32,422 nt of DNA from an uncultured Winogradskyella sp. (GCA_913061495.1 CAJXVG010000013.1:1-32422), one strand, 5' to 3'. Shown: positions 1 through 9,191, counted from the first letter of the stretch. Numbers and translations are program-made. The notes: generated by a model not told the origin, from the letters alone.

Positions 1-48
1 TCTACACGTAAGGAGTCGTCGGCAGCGTCAGATGTGTATAAGAGACAG
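1..48. other. Nextera i5-side library adapter (not genomic)
   Basis: Bases 16-48 are the Nextera read-1 adapter, made of TCGTCGGCAGCGTC plus the 19-bp Tn5 mosaic end (30-48). Bases 1-7 (TCTACAC) match the end of the Illumina P5 oligo. Bases 8-15 (GTAAGGAG) sit exactly where the i5 index belongs and match the index I know as S505/N505. Genomic sequence begins at about base 49. Confidence 0.98.
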
Positions 49-526
49 GTACAGAGTTATCAAAAAGTAAAGGCAGTAAATTTGCCAAAGAATTAGATTT
101 AACAACCTTGCCCTTTGCTCCCATAAAGTAAATTTCTATTGGCTGATTTTGTTTTATTTCGTATTCTGCTATAGCTTGTCTACAAGCACCACAAGGTGGA
201 ATTGGTTTATTCGTAATTTGATTTTGTGAGGATGCCGTTAAAGCCATTTTTAAGATTTTTGACTTTGGGTATTTAGCACCAGCATAATAAATAGCCGTAC
301 GCTCAGCACAAAGTCCCGAAGGGTACGAGGCATTTTCTTGATTGCTACCCACAATAACTTCGTTGTTATCTAGCATAATAGCTGCTCCGACATTGAATTT
401 TGAATAAGGTGCGTACGCATTATCCCTTACCTCAACAGCTTTAGCCATGAGATTTTGAATATCATTTGGAAGCTGATCTAAGGCATCATAGACTTGTAAA
501 GTAGTTTCAATTTTAACTTCTTTCAT
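49..526 (-). CDS. cdd: Cytidine deaminase, extreme C-terminus cut by adapter
   Basis: This encodes a zinc-dependent cytidine/deoxycytidine deaminase, which converts cytidine to uridine in cytoplasmic pyrimidine salvage. Both catalytic signatures are present: CAE (Cys73, proton-shuttling Glu75) and PCGAC (Cys112 and Cys115 complete the zinc site). The N-terminal APYSKFNVGAA segment is also typical of the family. The ATG at 526 starts a normal protein. The reading frame has 159 genuine residues and then runs into adapter, which adds the artefact tail VSYTHLTLPTTPYV in the supplied translation. The family is usually about 160 residues in this group, so probably only one to a few residues and the stop are missing. 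The gene lies downstream of porU-porV on the same strand, but a hairpin with a T-run separates them, so it may have its own promoter. Confidence 0.93.
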
Positions 527-548
527 GCTAAGGCATTTATTTAGACAA

Positions 549-581
549 AAAAACTATTGCTCTTTTGAAACAATAGTTTTT
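549..581 (-). terminator. Hairpin terminator after porV
   Basis: AAAAACTATTG (549-559) pairs perfectly with CAATAGTTTTT (571-581) around an 11-nt loop. Read on the minus strand it sits between the porV stop and cdd and ends in a T-run, as expected for an intrinsic terminator. The A and T runs on both sides could let it work in either direction, but only minus-strand genes lie here. Confidence 0.75.
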
Positions 582-606
582 TTGACATTTTAATTATTTG
601 TGTTTT

Positions 607-1869
607 CTAATACTCGTCATACTCGCCATCACCAAAATTAAAGGTCAATGAAAAGCGTAATGTGTTTTCTAATGGACTTTGAATTTTTGATGCAGAAAAT
701 AAATAGGACAAATCAATATTAATTGTTGAGTATTTAAACCCAGCACCTAATGAAAAGAACTTACGCGCTCCTTTATCATCTGCTTCATTAAAATAACCAG
801 CTCTTAAGGCAAAGGATTCTTGATATAAATACTCTGCACCCAAAGCCCAAGTAAACTCTCTTAATTCTTCACTAAATCCGCCTGGTGCATCACCAAAAGA
901 CTGAAATACTCCGCTGATGAAACTAACATCATTATCTTGGCCTTCTAGGATTACATCTTGTCCAGAAGCAGCTTCTTGTTCTGGAGTTTGGGTATCTCCA
1001 TCATCTGTGTTAAAAACTCCGTCGTCATTAGCATCAGTAAAAACTATTCTTTCTCCACGAATCGGTGGTGTTGGTACTAAATATTTTGAAACTTCAGCAG
1101 TTACTCCCAACGTACTATATTGATCAAAAATAAAATCAAAACCAGCTCCCAATCTTAAATTTGTTGGTTGAAATGTATCTTGTCCTCCATCATCATACTT
1201 AAATTTTGGCCCTAAATTCTGAATCGCAAAACCTGCTCTCCAACGACCATTGAAATCTGCATAAGCTTCTTCCTCACTTTGGTAATATCCTGTAATGTCT
1301 GCACCAAAAGTGCTTGCTGGTTGTGCATTTGAACCTGGCACTTGCTCTATTCTCAATGCAGATCTCATATAACGTAAAGCTACAGCCATTGAGAATTGAT
1401 CTGCCAATCTTAGTGAATAAGCTACATCTATGGCATATTCATTTGGCTTTACGGCAAAACCAACATCATCAGCATCTTGTGTCAAAACAATTTCACCTAA
1501 AGAAAAATACTTTAAACTTGCTGAAACTGCACTGTAATCATTTAGCCGATTAAAATATGTTGCGTAACTCAAAGATATATCGTTAACTAGCCTTGTTAAA
1601 TAAGGAGTATAACTAAGACCAACACCAGATTTAGCTTCTGAAAATGCATATTTTGCAGGATTCCATTGTTGTGAAAAACCATCAACCGAAGTAGCGACAC
1701 CAACATCTCCCATACCTGCAGATCTTGAGTCTGGTGCTATTAGCATAAAAGGTAAGCCAGTTGTAATTACGCGACTATCGTTATCATTGGGTATAAGCTG
1801 TACTGAATTTTGTGCAAATGTGAAGTTAAGTGTTGCAACAGCAACCAAGGTAAATATGATTTTTTTCAT
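607..1869 (-). CDS. porV: Type IX secretion outer-membrane protein PorV (LptO)
   Basis: PorV is an outer-membrane beta-barrel of the T9SS. In the known systems it binds the C-terminal domain of exported proteins and passes them to the PorU sortase. The protein has a signal peptide (MKKIIFTLVAVATLNFTFA, then QN). Its mature N-terminus contains the characteristic PFMLIAPDSRSAGMGD and SQQWNPAKYAF segments. It ends in an aromatic-rich beta-strand (RFSLTFNFGDGEYDEY), as barrels do. I prefer the ATG at 1869 because the signal peptide then begins normally; the track starts 18 bases earlier at 1887 (MNLKTH extension). porU lies 46 bases upstream of the longer start with no clear terminator between them, so the two genes are probably cotranscribed. 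The porU-porV order beside gldJ is the arrangement known from Flavobacterium johnsoniae. Confidence 0.93.
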   Translation of the reverse strand: MKKIIFTLVAVATLNFTFAQNSVQLIPNDNDSRVITTGLPFMLIAPDSRSAGMGDVGVATSVDGFSQQWNPAKYAFSEAKSGVGLSYTPYLTRLVNDISLSYATYFNRLNDYSAVSASLKYFSLGEIVLTQDADDVGFAVKPNEYAIDVAYSLRLADQFSMAVALRYMRSALRIEQVPGSNAQPASTFGADITGYYQSEEEAYADFNGRWRAGFAIQNLGPKFKYDDGGQDTFQPTNLRLGAGFDFIFDQYSTLGVTAEVSKYLVPTPPIRGERIVFTDANDDGVFNTDDGDTQTPEQEAASGQDVILEGQDNDVSFISGVFQSFGDAPGGFSEELREFTWALGAEYLYQESFALRAGYFNEADDKGARKFFSLGAGFKYSTINIDLSYLFSASKIQSPLENTLRFSLTFNFGDGEYDEY

Positions 1870-1933
1870 GTGAGTTTTTAAGTTCATAGCACCTACTAAA
1901 AGGCACTAAATCGTTAACAAATATAATTTAATA

Positions 1934-4900
1934 TTAGAGTATTACAAGTTTTTCAATTTTTTCAACTTGCTTATTTAAACGGTTAGATTTCACTTTTAGT
2001 TTATAGATGTACACTCCTTTTCCTATTTTATCTCCAAAATCGTCTCTTCCATCCCAAATAATATCCTTAGACAAAGAGCTCACGGATTTACTTCCGCCAG
2101 TTGTTTGGCCATTTAAAGTTCTTACTAATTTTCCTGAAACTGTAAAAATCTGTACCGAAATATCCAGTGGTTCCACACTATTATGGTTAAACCAAAATTC
2201 TGTGTAATTTACAAAGGGGTTAGGGTAATTAAGCACGTTGTTAATGACCAATTCTTCATCCTTATCAAAAACTCTAAACTGAATTTCTGCTGTTGAAGAA
2301 TTGTTATAAACATCCCAAGCTTTTACAGTTAATGTATGCAAGCCAGGTTCTAAATCCCTGAACGGATAAGATACTGCTCCATTGGTATAATCATCTACAT
2401 TGGCTTGATAATAGTCGTTTAGTATAAACGGGTTGGTTTCGTCCCCATCAATAACAGCAGTAATATCGTGACCAATGCCACTAGCTGTATTTATACCATT
2501 TTCATCTTGCAGTTTTGCCAAAAGATTAGGCGATTCATTGGTAATGCCACCTGAGACGAAATTTTCGTCATTCATAAATAAGTTGATAACTGGGCCAGTA
2601 TTATCCTCTGGTGCATTTTCATTGATACCACCTATTTCTATATCAAAATTTGAACCTGTTTGATCTGAAAGTATATTATTTTGTTTTGCATAAAAACTCA
2701 CCTTGCCATTTCCTACAGGAATACCAATATCTCTTGGCACTATGAAATCGAATTCAAATTGGCCATTTTCTATGGTTGCTTGGCCTCTAAAAATAATTTC
2801 ACCTAAGGTATTAAAATCTAGTATTATTAATCCATTACTATCTTGAACACCATCATTACCCAATGTTTGTCGTTCTATTTCTTTATCGAAAACAGTCGCT
2901 GTAAGCACTCCGTTATAATTTGAAAGCAAATTACCGTTAACATCGGTTACCTCACCTGCAAGTTTTGTATAGCTTAGTGCTTTTAGCGTATCAATTGGCT
3001 GTGAAATATCTACGTCATTGACTTTTGTTAATCTTATATCTGGTTTAGGGATGGCCAGTTTCATTGCTGGGTCTCCAATTAAAAACACAAGGCGTTTTTG
3101 ATCGTCACCAGCCACTACATTGTCCGTCTTTGTAAGTCTTAATGCTTCACCAATGGAAGGGTAATCGCTAGACCCAAAAGCAAACAAATAATCATCTAAG
3201 GTCTCGTTGAAGTCAATTCCATAGTATAAGAAAATCTGTCTTGTGGTAGTAATGAGACCAATAGCTCCACCGTTTTTGTTCCAAAATGTAAACTCGCCTG
3301 CTGTATCTCTGTGAGGATCATCAAACTTTGTATACTCGCAGGTTACAGTCACAAACAAGTTAAACTTGCAAATATTATTGACCTCTTGAGTATCGGTTTT
3401 GTCGAAAATGCGTTCTTTAGCTAAACCATCTTCACCTCCATGACCGAAATAATTTACCACAAGAGCACCAACCTCAATGGCATCTTTTACCGCTTTGTTC
3501 ACCTTAGGATATCTATCACCTGCAGAAGAGGGTTCTTGCTCAAAAGCATCTGAATGAATTTTAGTGACATTAATAAACGGTTTTTCGTTCTCTAAAGCCA
3601 CTCCCAAACCTTCGGTTGTTTGCTGTAATTGTCTTTCAGACACAACATCTACATCATCAGAAATAATAATAACATTGTTTCTCCAACTACCAAAAGCTTC
3701 AGGTTGGTAATAGGCAGCAATCTTATCTACCATTTCATTTGCGCGTTGTACATCTTCAACTACAATTCTACCTATAGCAATATCCAAACGGTCAATATCC
3801 TCTTCCATGGATCCTTCGTTTTCATCTAACATGCCATAAAAATCATCAGACACAAAAGAGCTTGAAAGACTAAAACTGCTATTAGTGTACCAAGAAGGAA
3901 CCAAGTTTGTATTATTGCGAATCCTATTTTTATAGTCGTAAGATCCATCTCCAAATAAACAAAGGTACTTTAACCTATTTGCAGGTGTGCTTGCATTGTC
4001 GTAAACATATTTTATAAAATTTCTTATAGCGGCAATGTCTTGGCTTCCTGTACTAAATTCAGTATAAATTTTATCTAAGGTTACAACTTTTACATTGAGA
4101 TTGTATTGGTCTCTATTAATTTGAGCCAATCGCTCTGCTTGGGACAAAAAGATATTTGGAGTTAAGATGATATAATCTATATCTTCAAAAACACCTTGTG
4201 CATTTTGAAAAATTGTTCCTTTTAAATTTTGATTGGCTACAGTAGTTCTGGAATCTTTTTTTGGTTCAAAGAAATCTGAATTAGCAAATGCAACATAAGT
4301 TCTTTCTTCTCCTGATTGTGCTTTAAATGAGAACGAACTTTCACCTTCAGTATTTAAGCTCGAAACCACATTAAAGCGATCACTTATATCCCAAACCTCT
4401 CGGACTATACCAGTATTGGATAGTACATATTCTACAATACCTCCTGTATTATTTACGATATCATTTTTAAAAACAAGTTGATCACCAGCGTAAGTCAATT
4501 GCCGTGTAGCTTCAATATTTATATAGTCAAGAAAACCGTCTGCAGAAGGGTTTCCGTTATTGTCGTAATTTAAGGTAACTGCAATATTATCTGAATTAGC
4601 ATTAATAGAATAGATACCTGCATTAGCACTACCTAAAATCGAACCATCAACTATAGCGTTTAATGGCAAAGTTGACACATTTGCTCCATTAACATTTATA
4701 TTCATAAGGGATTGTACTGCAGATACTGCACCAACAGCAACGCTTACCTCAACAGGAGTACTTTGTACCAAGTTTGGAAAATTAAACTCATAGGTTCTTT
4801 CGTTTTCAACATCAAATTTATCTCCAAACCACCTTCTACCCAACTTTGCTAAATTAAACTCATCAACTTCGTAAAATTGATAGTCTTGAAACGTATTAAT

Positions 4901-5788
4901 CTGAAAGTCTGCCGCTGCATTGATGGTTGGCATGGGTTGAATACGTTTTCCATTACCTGGACTAATATTTACATAGTAATAGGTTTTGTCTGTATATAAA
5001 TTAATATTTGTATTACTTTCTTGATTGTAAGTTGTTGGGCCTTCACCGTAAAGTAAAATGTAATCGCCATTATCAAAACTCCCATCTTCTTCACCAACAA
5101 ATTTTACAGCATTTTCTACAACATCAAAAGGATAATTGGCAGAATTTAAATAGGGCAACATCCTTCCTCCATTTCCATATATTTTAATTGTCCTTGGATC
5201 TATTGAGTTTGTATTAATGCCCAGACTACTTAAAAATCCTTTAGTCAATTGAAACACACCAGACTTATCAATATAAAAGCGATACCATTGACCAGAACTT
5301 AAAACTGAATTGGTAATATCGTTTTGGTTTCTTGAGCTACTTGAGCTTCTTCCTACTTGTGTATTGTAATTTATAGTAAAACCCGTAATTTTTTTATAAG
5401 AACCTCTATCTTTTATGATTGGTGAAATTTCGAAATAATAATTGCGGACACCTCTTGCATTAGTATTATGAAACACATACTTAGGTGAATTTGGAATTAA
5501 ACCTACATCCAAGTCTTTTAATTCAGTCTGTAAAATAGTTTGATATGAAATATTTGAAACCGTAACTGAATTTTCATTTACATAACCAGCACTACTCCAT
5601 TGGGCAAAGAACTTTAAGCCTTCAGAATCGCCATAACTAAAATGTTCAGCATCAAAACTGGGTACTTCAATTTTACTTAAAGCTGTTGCTAATACTTTTG
5701 GTTCATTCCAATTGATAATAAATTCTTTTTGTTGACCAAAGGTTAGAAATCCACAACAAAACAAAAAAAGAGTAAAGTGATTTTTCAT
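1934..5788 (-). CDS. porU: Type IX secretion sortase PorU (gingipain-like C25 peptidase)
   Basis: PorU is the cell-surface sortase of the T9SS. It removes the C-terminal sorting domain of cargo and attaches the cargo to the surface. The 1284-residue length is normal for the flavobacterial family. After a signal peptide (MKNHFTLFLFCCGFLTFG) comes a beta-rich N-terminal half. The C25 peptidase core follows, with its catalytic pair visible as His783 in NYFGHGGEDG and Cys817 in TVTCEYTKFDDP. The last ~90 residues resemble a sorting domain (LNYPNPFVNYTEFWF ... GKGVYIYKLKVKS), which PorU proteins keep. It precedes porV and is divergent from gldJ. The intergenic leader holds a nested hairpin (see separate entry). 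The reading frame is intact, with no sign of damage. Confidence 0.95.
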   Translation of the reverse strand: MKNHFTLFLFCCGFLTFGQQKEFIINWNEPKVLATALSKIEVPSFDAEHFSYGDSEGLKFFAQWSSAGYVNENSVTVSNISYQTILQTELKDLDVGLIPNSPKYVFHNTNARGVRNYYFEISPIIKDRGSYKKITGFTINYNTQVGRSSSSSRNQNDITNSVLSSGQWYRFYIDKSGVFQLTKGFLSSLGINTNSIDPRTIKIYGNGGRMLPYLNSANYPFDVVENAVKFVGEEDGSFDNGDYILLYGEGPTTYNQESNTNINLYTDKTYYYVNISPGNGKRIQPMPTINAAADFQINTFQDYQFYEVDEFNLAKLGRRWFGDKFDVENERTYEFNFPNLVQSTPVEVSVAVGAVSAVQSLMNINVNGANVSTLPLNAIVDGSILGSANAGIYSINANSDNIAVTLNYDNNGNPSADGFLDYINIEATRQLTYAGDQLVFKNDIVNNTGGIVEYVLSNTGIVREVWDISDRFNVVSSLNTEGESSFSFKAQSGEERTYVAFANSDFFEPKKDSRTTVANQNLKGTIFQNAQGVFEDIDYIILTPNIFLSQAERLAQINRDQYNLNVKVVTLDKIYTEFSTGSQDIAAIRNFIKYVYDNASTPANRLKYLCLFGDGSYDYKNRIRNNTNLVPSWYTNSSFSLSSSFVSDDFYGMLDENEGSMEEDIDRLDIAIGRIVVEDVQRANEMVDKIAAYYQPEAFGSWRNNVIIISDDVDVVSERQLQQTTEGLGVALENEKPFINVTKIHSDAFEQEPSSAGDRYPKVNKAVKDAIEVGALVVNYFGHGGEDGLAKERIFDKTDTQEVNNICKFNLFVTVTCEYTKFDDPHRDTAGEFTFWNKNGGAIGLITTTRQIFLYYGIDFNETLDDYLFAFGSSDYPSIGEALRLTKTDNVVAGDDQKRLVFLIGDPAMKLAIPKPDIRLTKVNDVDISQPIDTLKALSYTKLAGEVTDVNGNLLSNYNGVLTATVFDKEIERQTLGNDGVQDSNGLIILDFNTLGEIIFRGQATIENGQFEFDFIVPRDIGIPVGNGKVSFYAKQNNILSDQTGSNFDIEIGGINENAPEDNTGPVINLFMNDENFVSGGITNESPNLLAKLQDENGINTASGIGHDITAVIDGDETNPFILNDYYQANVDDYTNGAVSYPFRDLEPGLHTLTVKAWDVYNNSSTAEIQFRVFDKDEELVINNVLNYPNPFVNYTEFWFNHNSVEPLDISVQIFTVSGKLVRTLNGQTTGGSKSVSSLSKDIIWDGRDDFGDKIGKGVYIYKLKVKSNRLNKQVEKIEKLVIL

Positions 5789-5812
5789 TTATTCATATTT
5801 GTCGAGGTGCTA

Positions 5813-5849
5813 AATGTTGAATTTTATATTCAAATAAAAGAGGGCACCT
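5813..5849 (-). promoter_or_regulatory. Nested inverted repeat in the porU 5' leader
   Basis: AGGTGC (5813-5818) is mirrored by GCACCT (5844-5849). Inside that pair, TTGAAT and ATTCAA form a second perfect inverted repeat around TTTAT. It lies 25-61 bases upstream of the porU ATG, downstream of the possible -7 box at 5918-5925, so it would be transcribed as a leader hairpin. Its function is unknown and could be mRNA stability or translational control. Confidence 0.35.
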
Positions 5850-6055
5850 ACAATAATCTTTTTCATAGTAAATAACGGTAGTATATAGGCCTTATTATAA
5901 TAGCACAATTTTTATTTCAAAAATACAACAATAATTTATTTTCTTGTTCGTTATTAAAGAGCAAAATACACCGATAAACCGACTTTAAATCCGTTGTTGT
6001 GTTCAAAAAAAAGGATGAAATGCATGTTTTTTTTATATTTTGAAGTCAAAAAAGG

Positions 6056-6084
6056 TTGTTGGTTTACCTTTAATTGTTATATTG
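6056..6084 (+). promoter_or_regulatory. Likely gldJ promoter (TTG-N19-TATATTG)
   Basis: A TTG (6056-6058) is followed after 19 bases by TATATTG (6078-6084). This approximates the Bacteroidota -33 TTG / -7 TAnnTTTG pattern, with one T fewer than the consensus. It is about 34 bases upstream of the gldJ ATG, a sensible distance. Confidence 0.45.
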
Positions 6085-6117
6085 CGAGTCTAAAATTTAA
6101 CGAGCTTACTTAAACGT

Positions 6118-7797
6118 ATGGATATGAAAAATGTCTCAAACCTCAAATTTTTAATAGCGCTTACGCTTTGCGCCACTATTGTTGGCTGTAAACGTTCGTC
6201 TAATTCCGGAAATGTAGATAGCGCCACAGGTTGGAAAATCAACTCTAGAGATGGTGGTTTTCAGTACAATACTGATTTTAAAGAACAAGAAACTCCACAA
6301 GGTACTGCCTTTGTAGAAGGTGGAACTTTCACTATGGGTAAAGTACAGGATGACCCTATGCACGATTGGAACAATACTCCAAATCAGCAACACATCCAGT
6401 CTTTTTATATGGATGAAAATGAAGTTACCAATCTAAATTATCTGTTCTATTTAGATTACCTTAAAAGTGTTTATCCTCCAGATGATCCAAATTATTCATT
6501 AATATATAAAGGTGCATTACCTGATACATTAGTTTGGAGAAACCGTTTGGGATACAATGAAATGATGACAGAAAACTATTTACGTCATCCAGGATATGCA
6601 AATTACCCAGTTGTTGGTGTAAGTTGGATACAAGCTGTTGAATATGCCAATTGGAGATCTAATCGTGTTGCTGAATTAGCACTACAAGAAGAAGGCTATA
6701 TTAAACAAGATGCTCAATACACTGATTTAAGTGCTGAAAGCACATTTGATGTTGATACTTACATCAATGCTCCTTCACAAACTTATGGTGGTAACGATGA
6801 CGTACTACAAGGAGGTAAGCGAAGACAACAAACAGACGCAGACGGTAACCCAATAAATGTATATGCAAATAGAGAAACAGGTGTTATCCCAGTAAAATTT
6901 AGACTCCCAACTGAAGCTGAATGGGAATATGCAGCTCTAGGCATGAGTGATTTAAGAGAATACAATGTATATAGAGGTCGTAAAAAATATCCATGGGACG
7001 GACAATACACCAGATCAGGTAAGCGAGTTAATCGTGGTGACCAATTAGCAAATTTTAAACAAGGTAAAGGTGATTATGGCGGAATTGCAGGATGGTCTGA
7101 CGATGGTGCTGATATTACTGCAGAAGTTAAATCTTACGAACCTAACGACTATGGCCTATATGATATGGCTGGTAACGTTGCAGAATGGGTGGCTGATGTT
7201 TACAGACCTATTGTAGATGATGAGTTTAATGATTTTAACTACTATAGAGGTAATGTTTATACCAAAAATGTCTTAAATGAAGACGGTACTGTTAAGATAG
7301 TAACAGTAGATGAAATTGTTTACGACACTTTAAGTAACGGTAAAATTATTGCAAGAGATTTACCAGGTGAGATTGCTACTACTGCTGTAGATGAAGAAGA
7401 AACCTATTTAAGAACAAACTTCAGTAAAAGTGACAACCGTAACTTTAGAGATGGTGATAAGCGCTCTTCTCGTTATTACAGAGATAGTTTTGACGAAGCA
7501 GATACAAATGCCAAGGATACCAGAAAAATGTACAACTCGCCAAAGCATGTTGTTGAAGTAGATTCTTCTGAAGGTGAAATGGTAAGAAAGTATGATAAAT
7601 CTAATAACAGAACATCTTTAATCAACGATGAAGTAAGAGTTTATAAAGGTGGTTCCTGGAGAGATAGAGCATATTGGATTGACCCAGCTCAGCGTCGTTA
7701 TTTCCCACAAGATATGGCTACAGATTATATTGGCTTTAGATGTGCTGTATCTAGAGTAGGATCAAAATCTGAAGGGAAAGGAAAAAGACGAAACTAA
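6118..7797 (+). CDS. gldJ: Gliding motility lipoprotein GldJ
   Basis: GldJ is an outer-membrane lipoprotein needed for gliding and for stability of the T9SS/gliding apparatus in flavobacteria. The N-terminus is a lipoprotein signal with lipobox IVGC (Cys24). The rest is a formylglycine-generating-enzyme (SUMF1)-like fold. It opens with FVEGGTFTMGKVQDD, passes through MDENEVTN, FRLPTEAEWEYAA and LYDMAGNVAEWVADVY, and closes with YKGGSWRDRAYW ... IGFRCAVSR. This fold is shared with GldK, but the length (559 residues) and position divergent from porU fit GldJ. A second ATG at 6124 is a possible start. A strong hairpin terminator follows, so murF is probably transcribed mainly from its own promoter or by readthrough. 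Confidence 0.94.
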   Translation: MDMKNVSNLKFLIALTLCATIVGCKRSSNSGNVDSATGWKINSRDGGFQYNTDFKEQETPQGTAFVEGGTFTMGKVQDDPMHDWNNTPNQQHIQSFYMDENEVTNLNYLFYLDYLKSVYPPDDPNYSLIYKGALPDTLVWRNRLGYNEMMTENYLRHPGYANYPVVGVSWIQAVEYANWRSNRVAELALQEEGYIKQDAQYTDLSAESTFDVDTYINAPSQTYGGNDDVLQGGKRRQQTDADGNPINVYANRETGVIPVKFRLPTEAEWEYAALGMSDLREYNVYRGRKKYPWDGQYTRSGKRVNRGDQLANFKQGKGDYGGIAGWSDDGADITAEVKSYEPNDYGLYDMAGNVAEWVADVYRPIVDDEFNDFNYYRGNVYTKNVLNEDGTVKIVTVDEIVYDTLSNGKIIARDLPGEIATTAVDEEETYLRTNFSKSDNRNFRDGDKRSSRYYRDSFDEADTNAKDTRKMYNSPKHVVEVDSSEGEMVRKYDKSNNRTSLINDEVRVYKGGSWRDRAYWIDPAQRRYFPQDMATDYIGFRCAVSRVGSKSEGKGKRRN

Positions 7798-7817
7798 AAG
7801 ACACTAAATAATATTTT

Positions 7818-7850
7818 AAAAAGTCCTGATAAAATTATCAGGACTTTTTT
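7818..7850 (+). terminator. Terminator after gldJ
   Basis: AAGTCCTGATAA (7821-7832) pairs with TTATCAGGACTT (7835-7846) around a 2-nt loop (the inner A-T pairs probably open) and runs into a T6 tract. It lies between the gldJ stop and murF. Confidence 0.9.
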
Positions 7851-7862
7851 ATTTTTAAGCCT

Positions 7863-9140
7863 ATGGAAATAGCCCAATTATACCAAAAATTTAGAGCAAG
7901 TTCATCGATATCTACAGATACCCGAAAACTGACAAAGGACTGTATGTATTTTGCCCTAAAAGGAGATAATTTTGATGGTAATAAATTTGTGTCACAAGCT
8001 TTTGAAGCTGGTGCTAAATATTGCGTTGTTGATGACAAGAAAGCAGTAATTAACCAAAATTGTCTTTTAGTTGAAGATACATTGACAGTGCTTCAGCAAT
8101 TGGCAAATTATCACAGAAAAGAAATTAAAATTCCTATTATATCTCTAACGGGAAGTAATGGCAAAACTACAACCAAAGAACTAATTCAAACCGTATTAGC
8201 TACAACATATAATGTAAAGGCTACAAAAGGCAACCTAAACAACCATATTGGTGTACCACTTACTTTATTAACTTTTTCAAGCTTGGATTTTGGAATTGTT
8301 GAAATGGGAGCTAATCACTTAAAAGAAATCCAGTTTCTGTGTTCAATAGCTGAGCCAGATTTTGGGCTTATTACAAATTTTGGAAAAGCACACTTGGAAG
8401 GTTTTGGAAGTCTTGAAGGCATCATACAAGGAAAGTCAGAACTTTATGACTATTTAATAGCGAATAAGAAATCTGTTTTTATCAATACTGATGATATTAA
8501 ACAAGTACAACAGATTGGTGCTTACTCTAAAGTTATCAACTTTGGCTCAAGCCCAAACAATGATCACACAATTAAATTTGAAAACGCCAATCCATTTGTA
8601 ACTTTGAGTTATAACGATACCAGAATAGAGAGTCAACTTATAGGAGATTACAATTATAGTAATATTGCGTGTGCAATTGCAATTGGCGAATATTTTAAAG
8701 TAACCTCAGAAAATATTAAAAAGGCTATTGAAAATTATCAACCAAAAAATAACCGTTCGGAAATTATAGAAAAAAATTCTACTAAAATTATTCTTGATGC
8801 CTATAATGCCAACCCAACCAGTATGTTGGCCGCATTAAAAAATTTCAAACAATTAGAGGCTGAAAATAAATATCTCTTTTTAGGCGATATGTTTGAATTA
8901 GGAAACGAAGCAGAAACAGAACATCAAGCTATTGTTGATTATGTAGAAAAACATTTTAATTCCAATACTTATTTAATTGGAGAAAATTTTAATAAAACGA
9001 AAACTTCATTATTAATCCATAAGTTTTCAACGTTTGAAGATTTAAAACCACATTTGAAACAACAAAACCTAGATAATTGTTCTATTTTAATCAAAGGCTC
9101 ACGAGGCATGGCTTTGGAGCGTATTTTAGAGCTCATCTAA
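7863..9140 (+). CDS. murF: UDP-N-acetylmuramoyl-tripeptide--D-alanyl-D-alanine ligase
   Basis: MurF adds D-Ala-D-Ala to the UDP-MurNAc-tripeptide, the last cytoplasmic step in building the peptidoglycan precursor. The Mur-ligase ATP loop is clear (LTGSNGKTTTKE, residues ~95-105). It is followed by GNLNNHIGVPLTLL and VEMGANHLKEI of the central domain, then by ILDAYNANPTSMLAAL, the MurF-specific C-terminal motif. The length of 425 residues is normal. The start at ATG 7863 lies just after the gldJ terminator. The gene ends at a near-perfect 17-bp terminator hairpin. The gldJ-murF adjacency seems to be a flavobacterial arrangement with no obvious functional link. Confidence 0.95.
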   Translation: MEIAQLYQKFRASSSISTDTRKLTKDCMYFALKGDNFDGNKFVSQAFEAGAKYCVVDDKKAVINQNCLLVEDTLTVLQQLANYHRKEIKIPIISLTGSNGKTTTKELIQTVLATTYNVKATKGNLNNHIGVPLTLLTFSSLDFGIVEMGANHLKEIQFLCSIAEPDFGLITNFGKAHLEGFGSLEGIIQGKSELYDYLIANKKSVFINTDDIKQVQQIGAYSKVINFGSSPNNDHTIKFENANPFVTLSYNDTRIESQLIGDYNYSNIACAIAIGEYFKVTSENIKKAIENYQPKNNRSEIIEKNSTKIILDAYNANPTSMLAALKNFKQLEAENKYLFLGDMFELGNEAETEHQAIVDYVEKHFNSNTYLIGENFNKTKTSLLIHKFSTFEDLKPHLKQQNLDNCSILIKGSRGMALERILELI

Positions 9141-9150
9141 AAAAATTTAT

Positions 9151-9188
9151 AAAAAGAAATCCAAACTGAATAGTTTGGATTTCTTTTT
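9151..9188. terminator. Bidirectional terminator between murF and tRNA-Val(GAC)
   Basis: AAAAAGAAATCCAAACT (9151-9167) pairs perfectly over 17 bp with its complement at 9172-9188 around a GAAT loop. T-runs follow on both strands, so it can end murF on plus and the tRNA block on minus. Confidence 0.92.
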
Positions 9189-9191
9189 TTG

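Larger units (their letters stand above)
5789..6117. other. Divergent porU/gldJ intergenic region
   Basis: This 329-base AT-rich spacer contains no credible gene. It separates two diverging envelope genes and should hold promoters for both. I see a plausible gldJ promoter at 6056-6084, a weaker porU-directed -7 box (CAAAAATA on plus, read as TATTTTTG on minus, 5918-5925), and a nested inverted repeat in the porU leader (5813-5849). Confidence 0.7.

Noticed and set aside
30-48. Tn5/IS50 mosaic end suggesting a transposon insertion
   Set aside because: It is flanked by Nextera primer and index bases and has an opposite copy at the other contig end, so it is library adapter.
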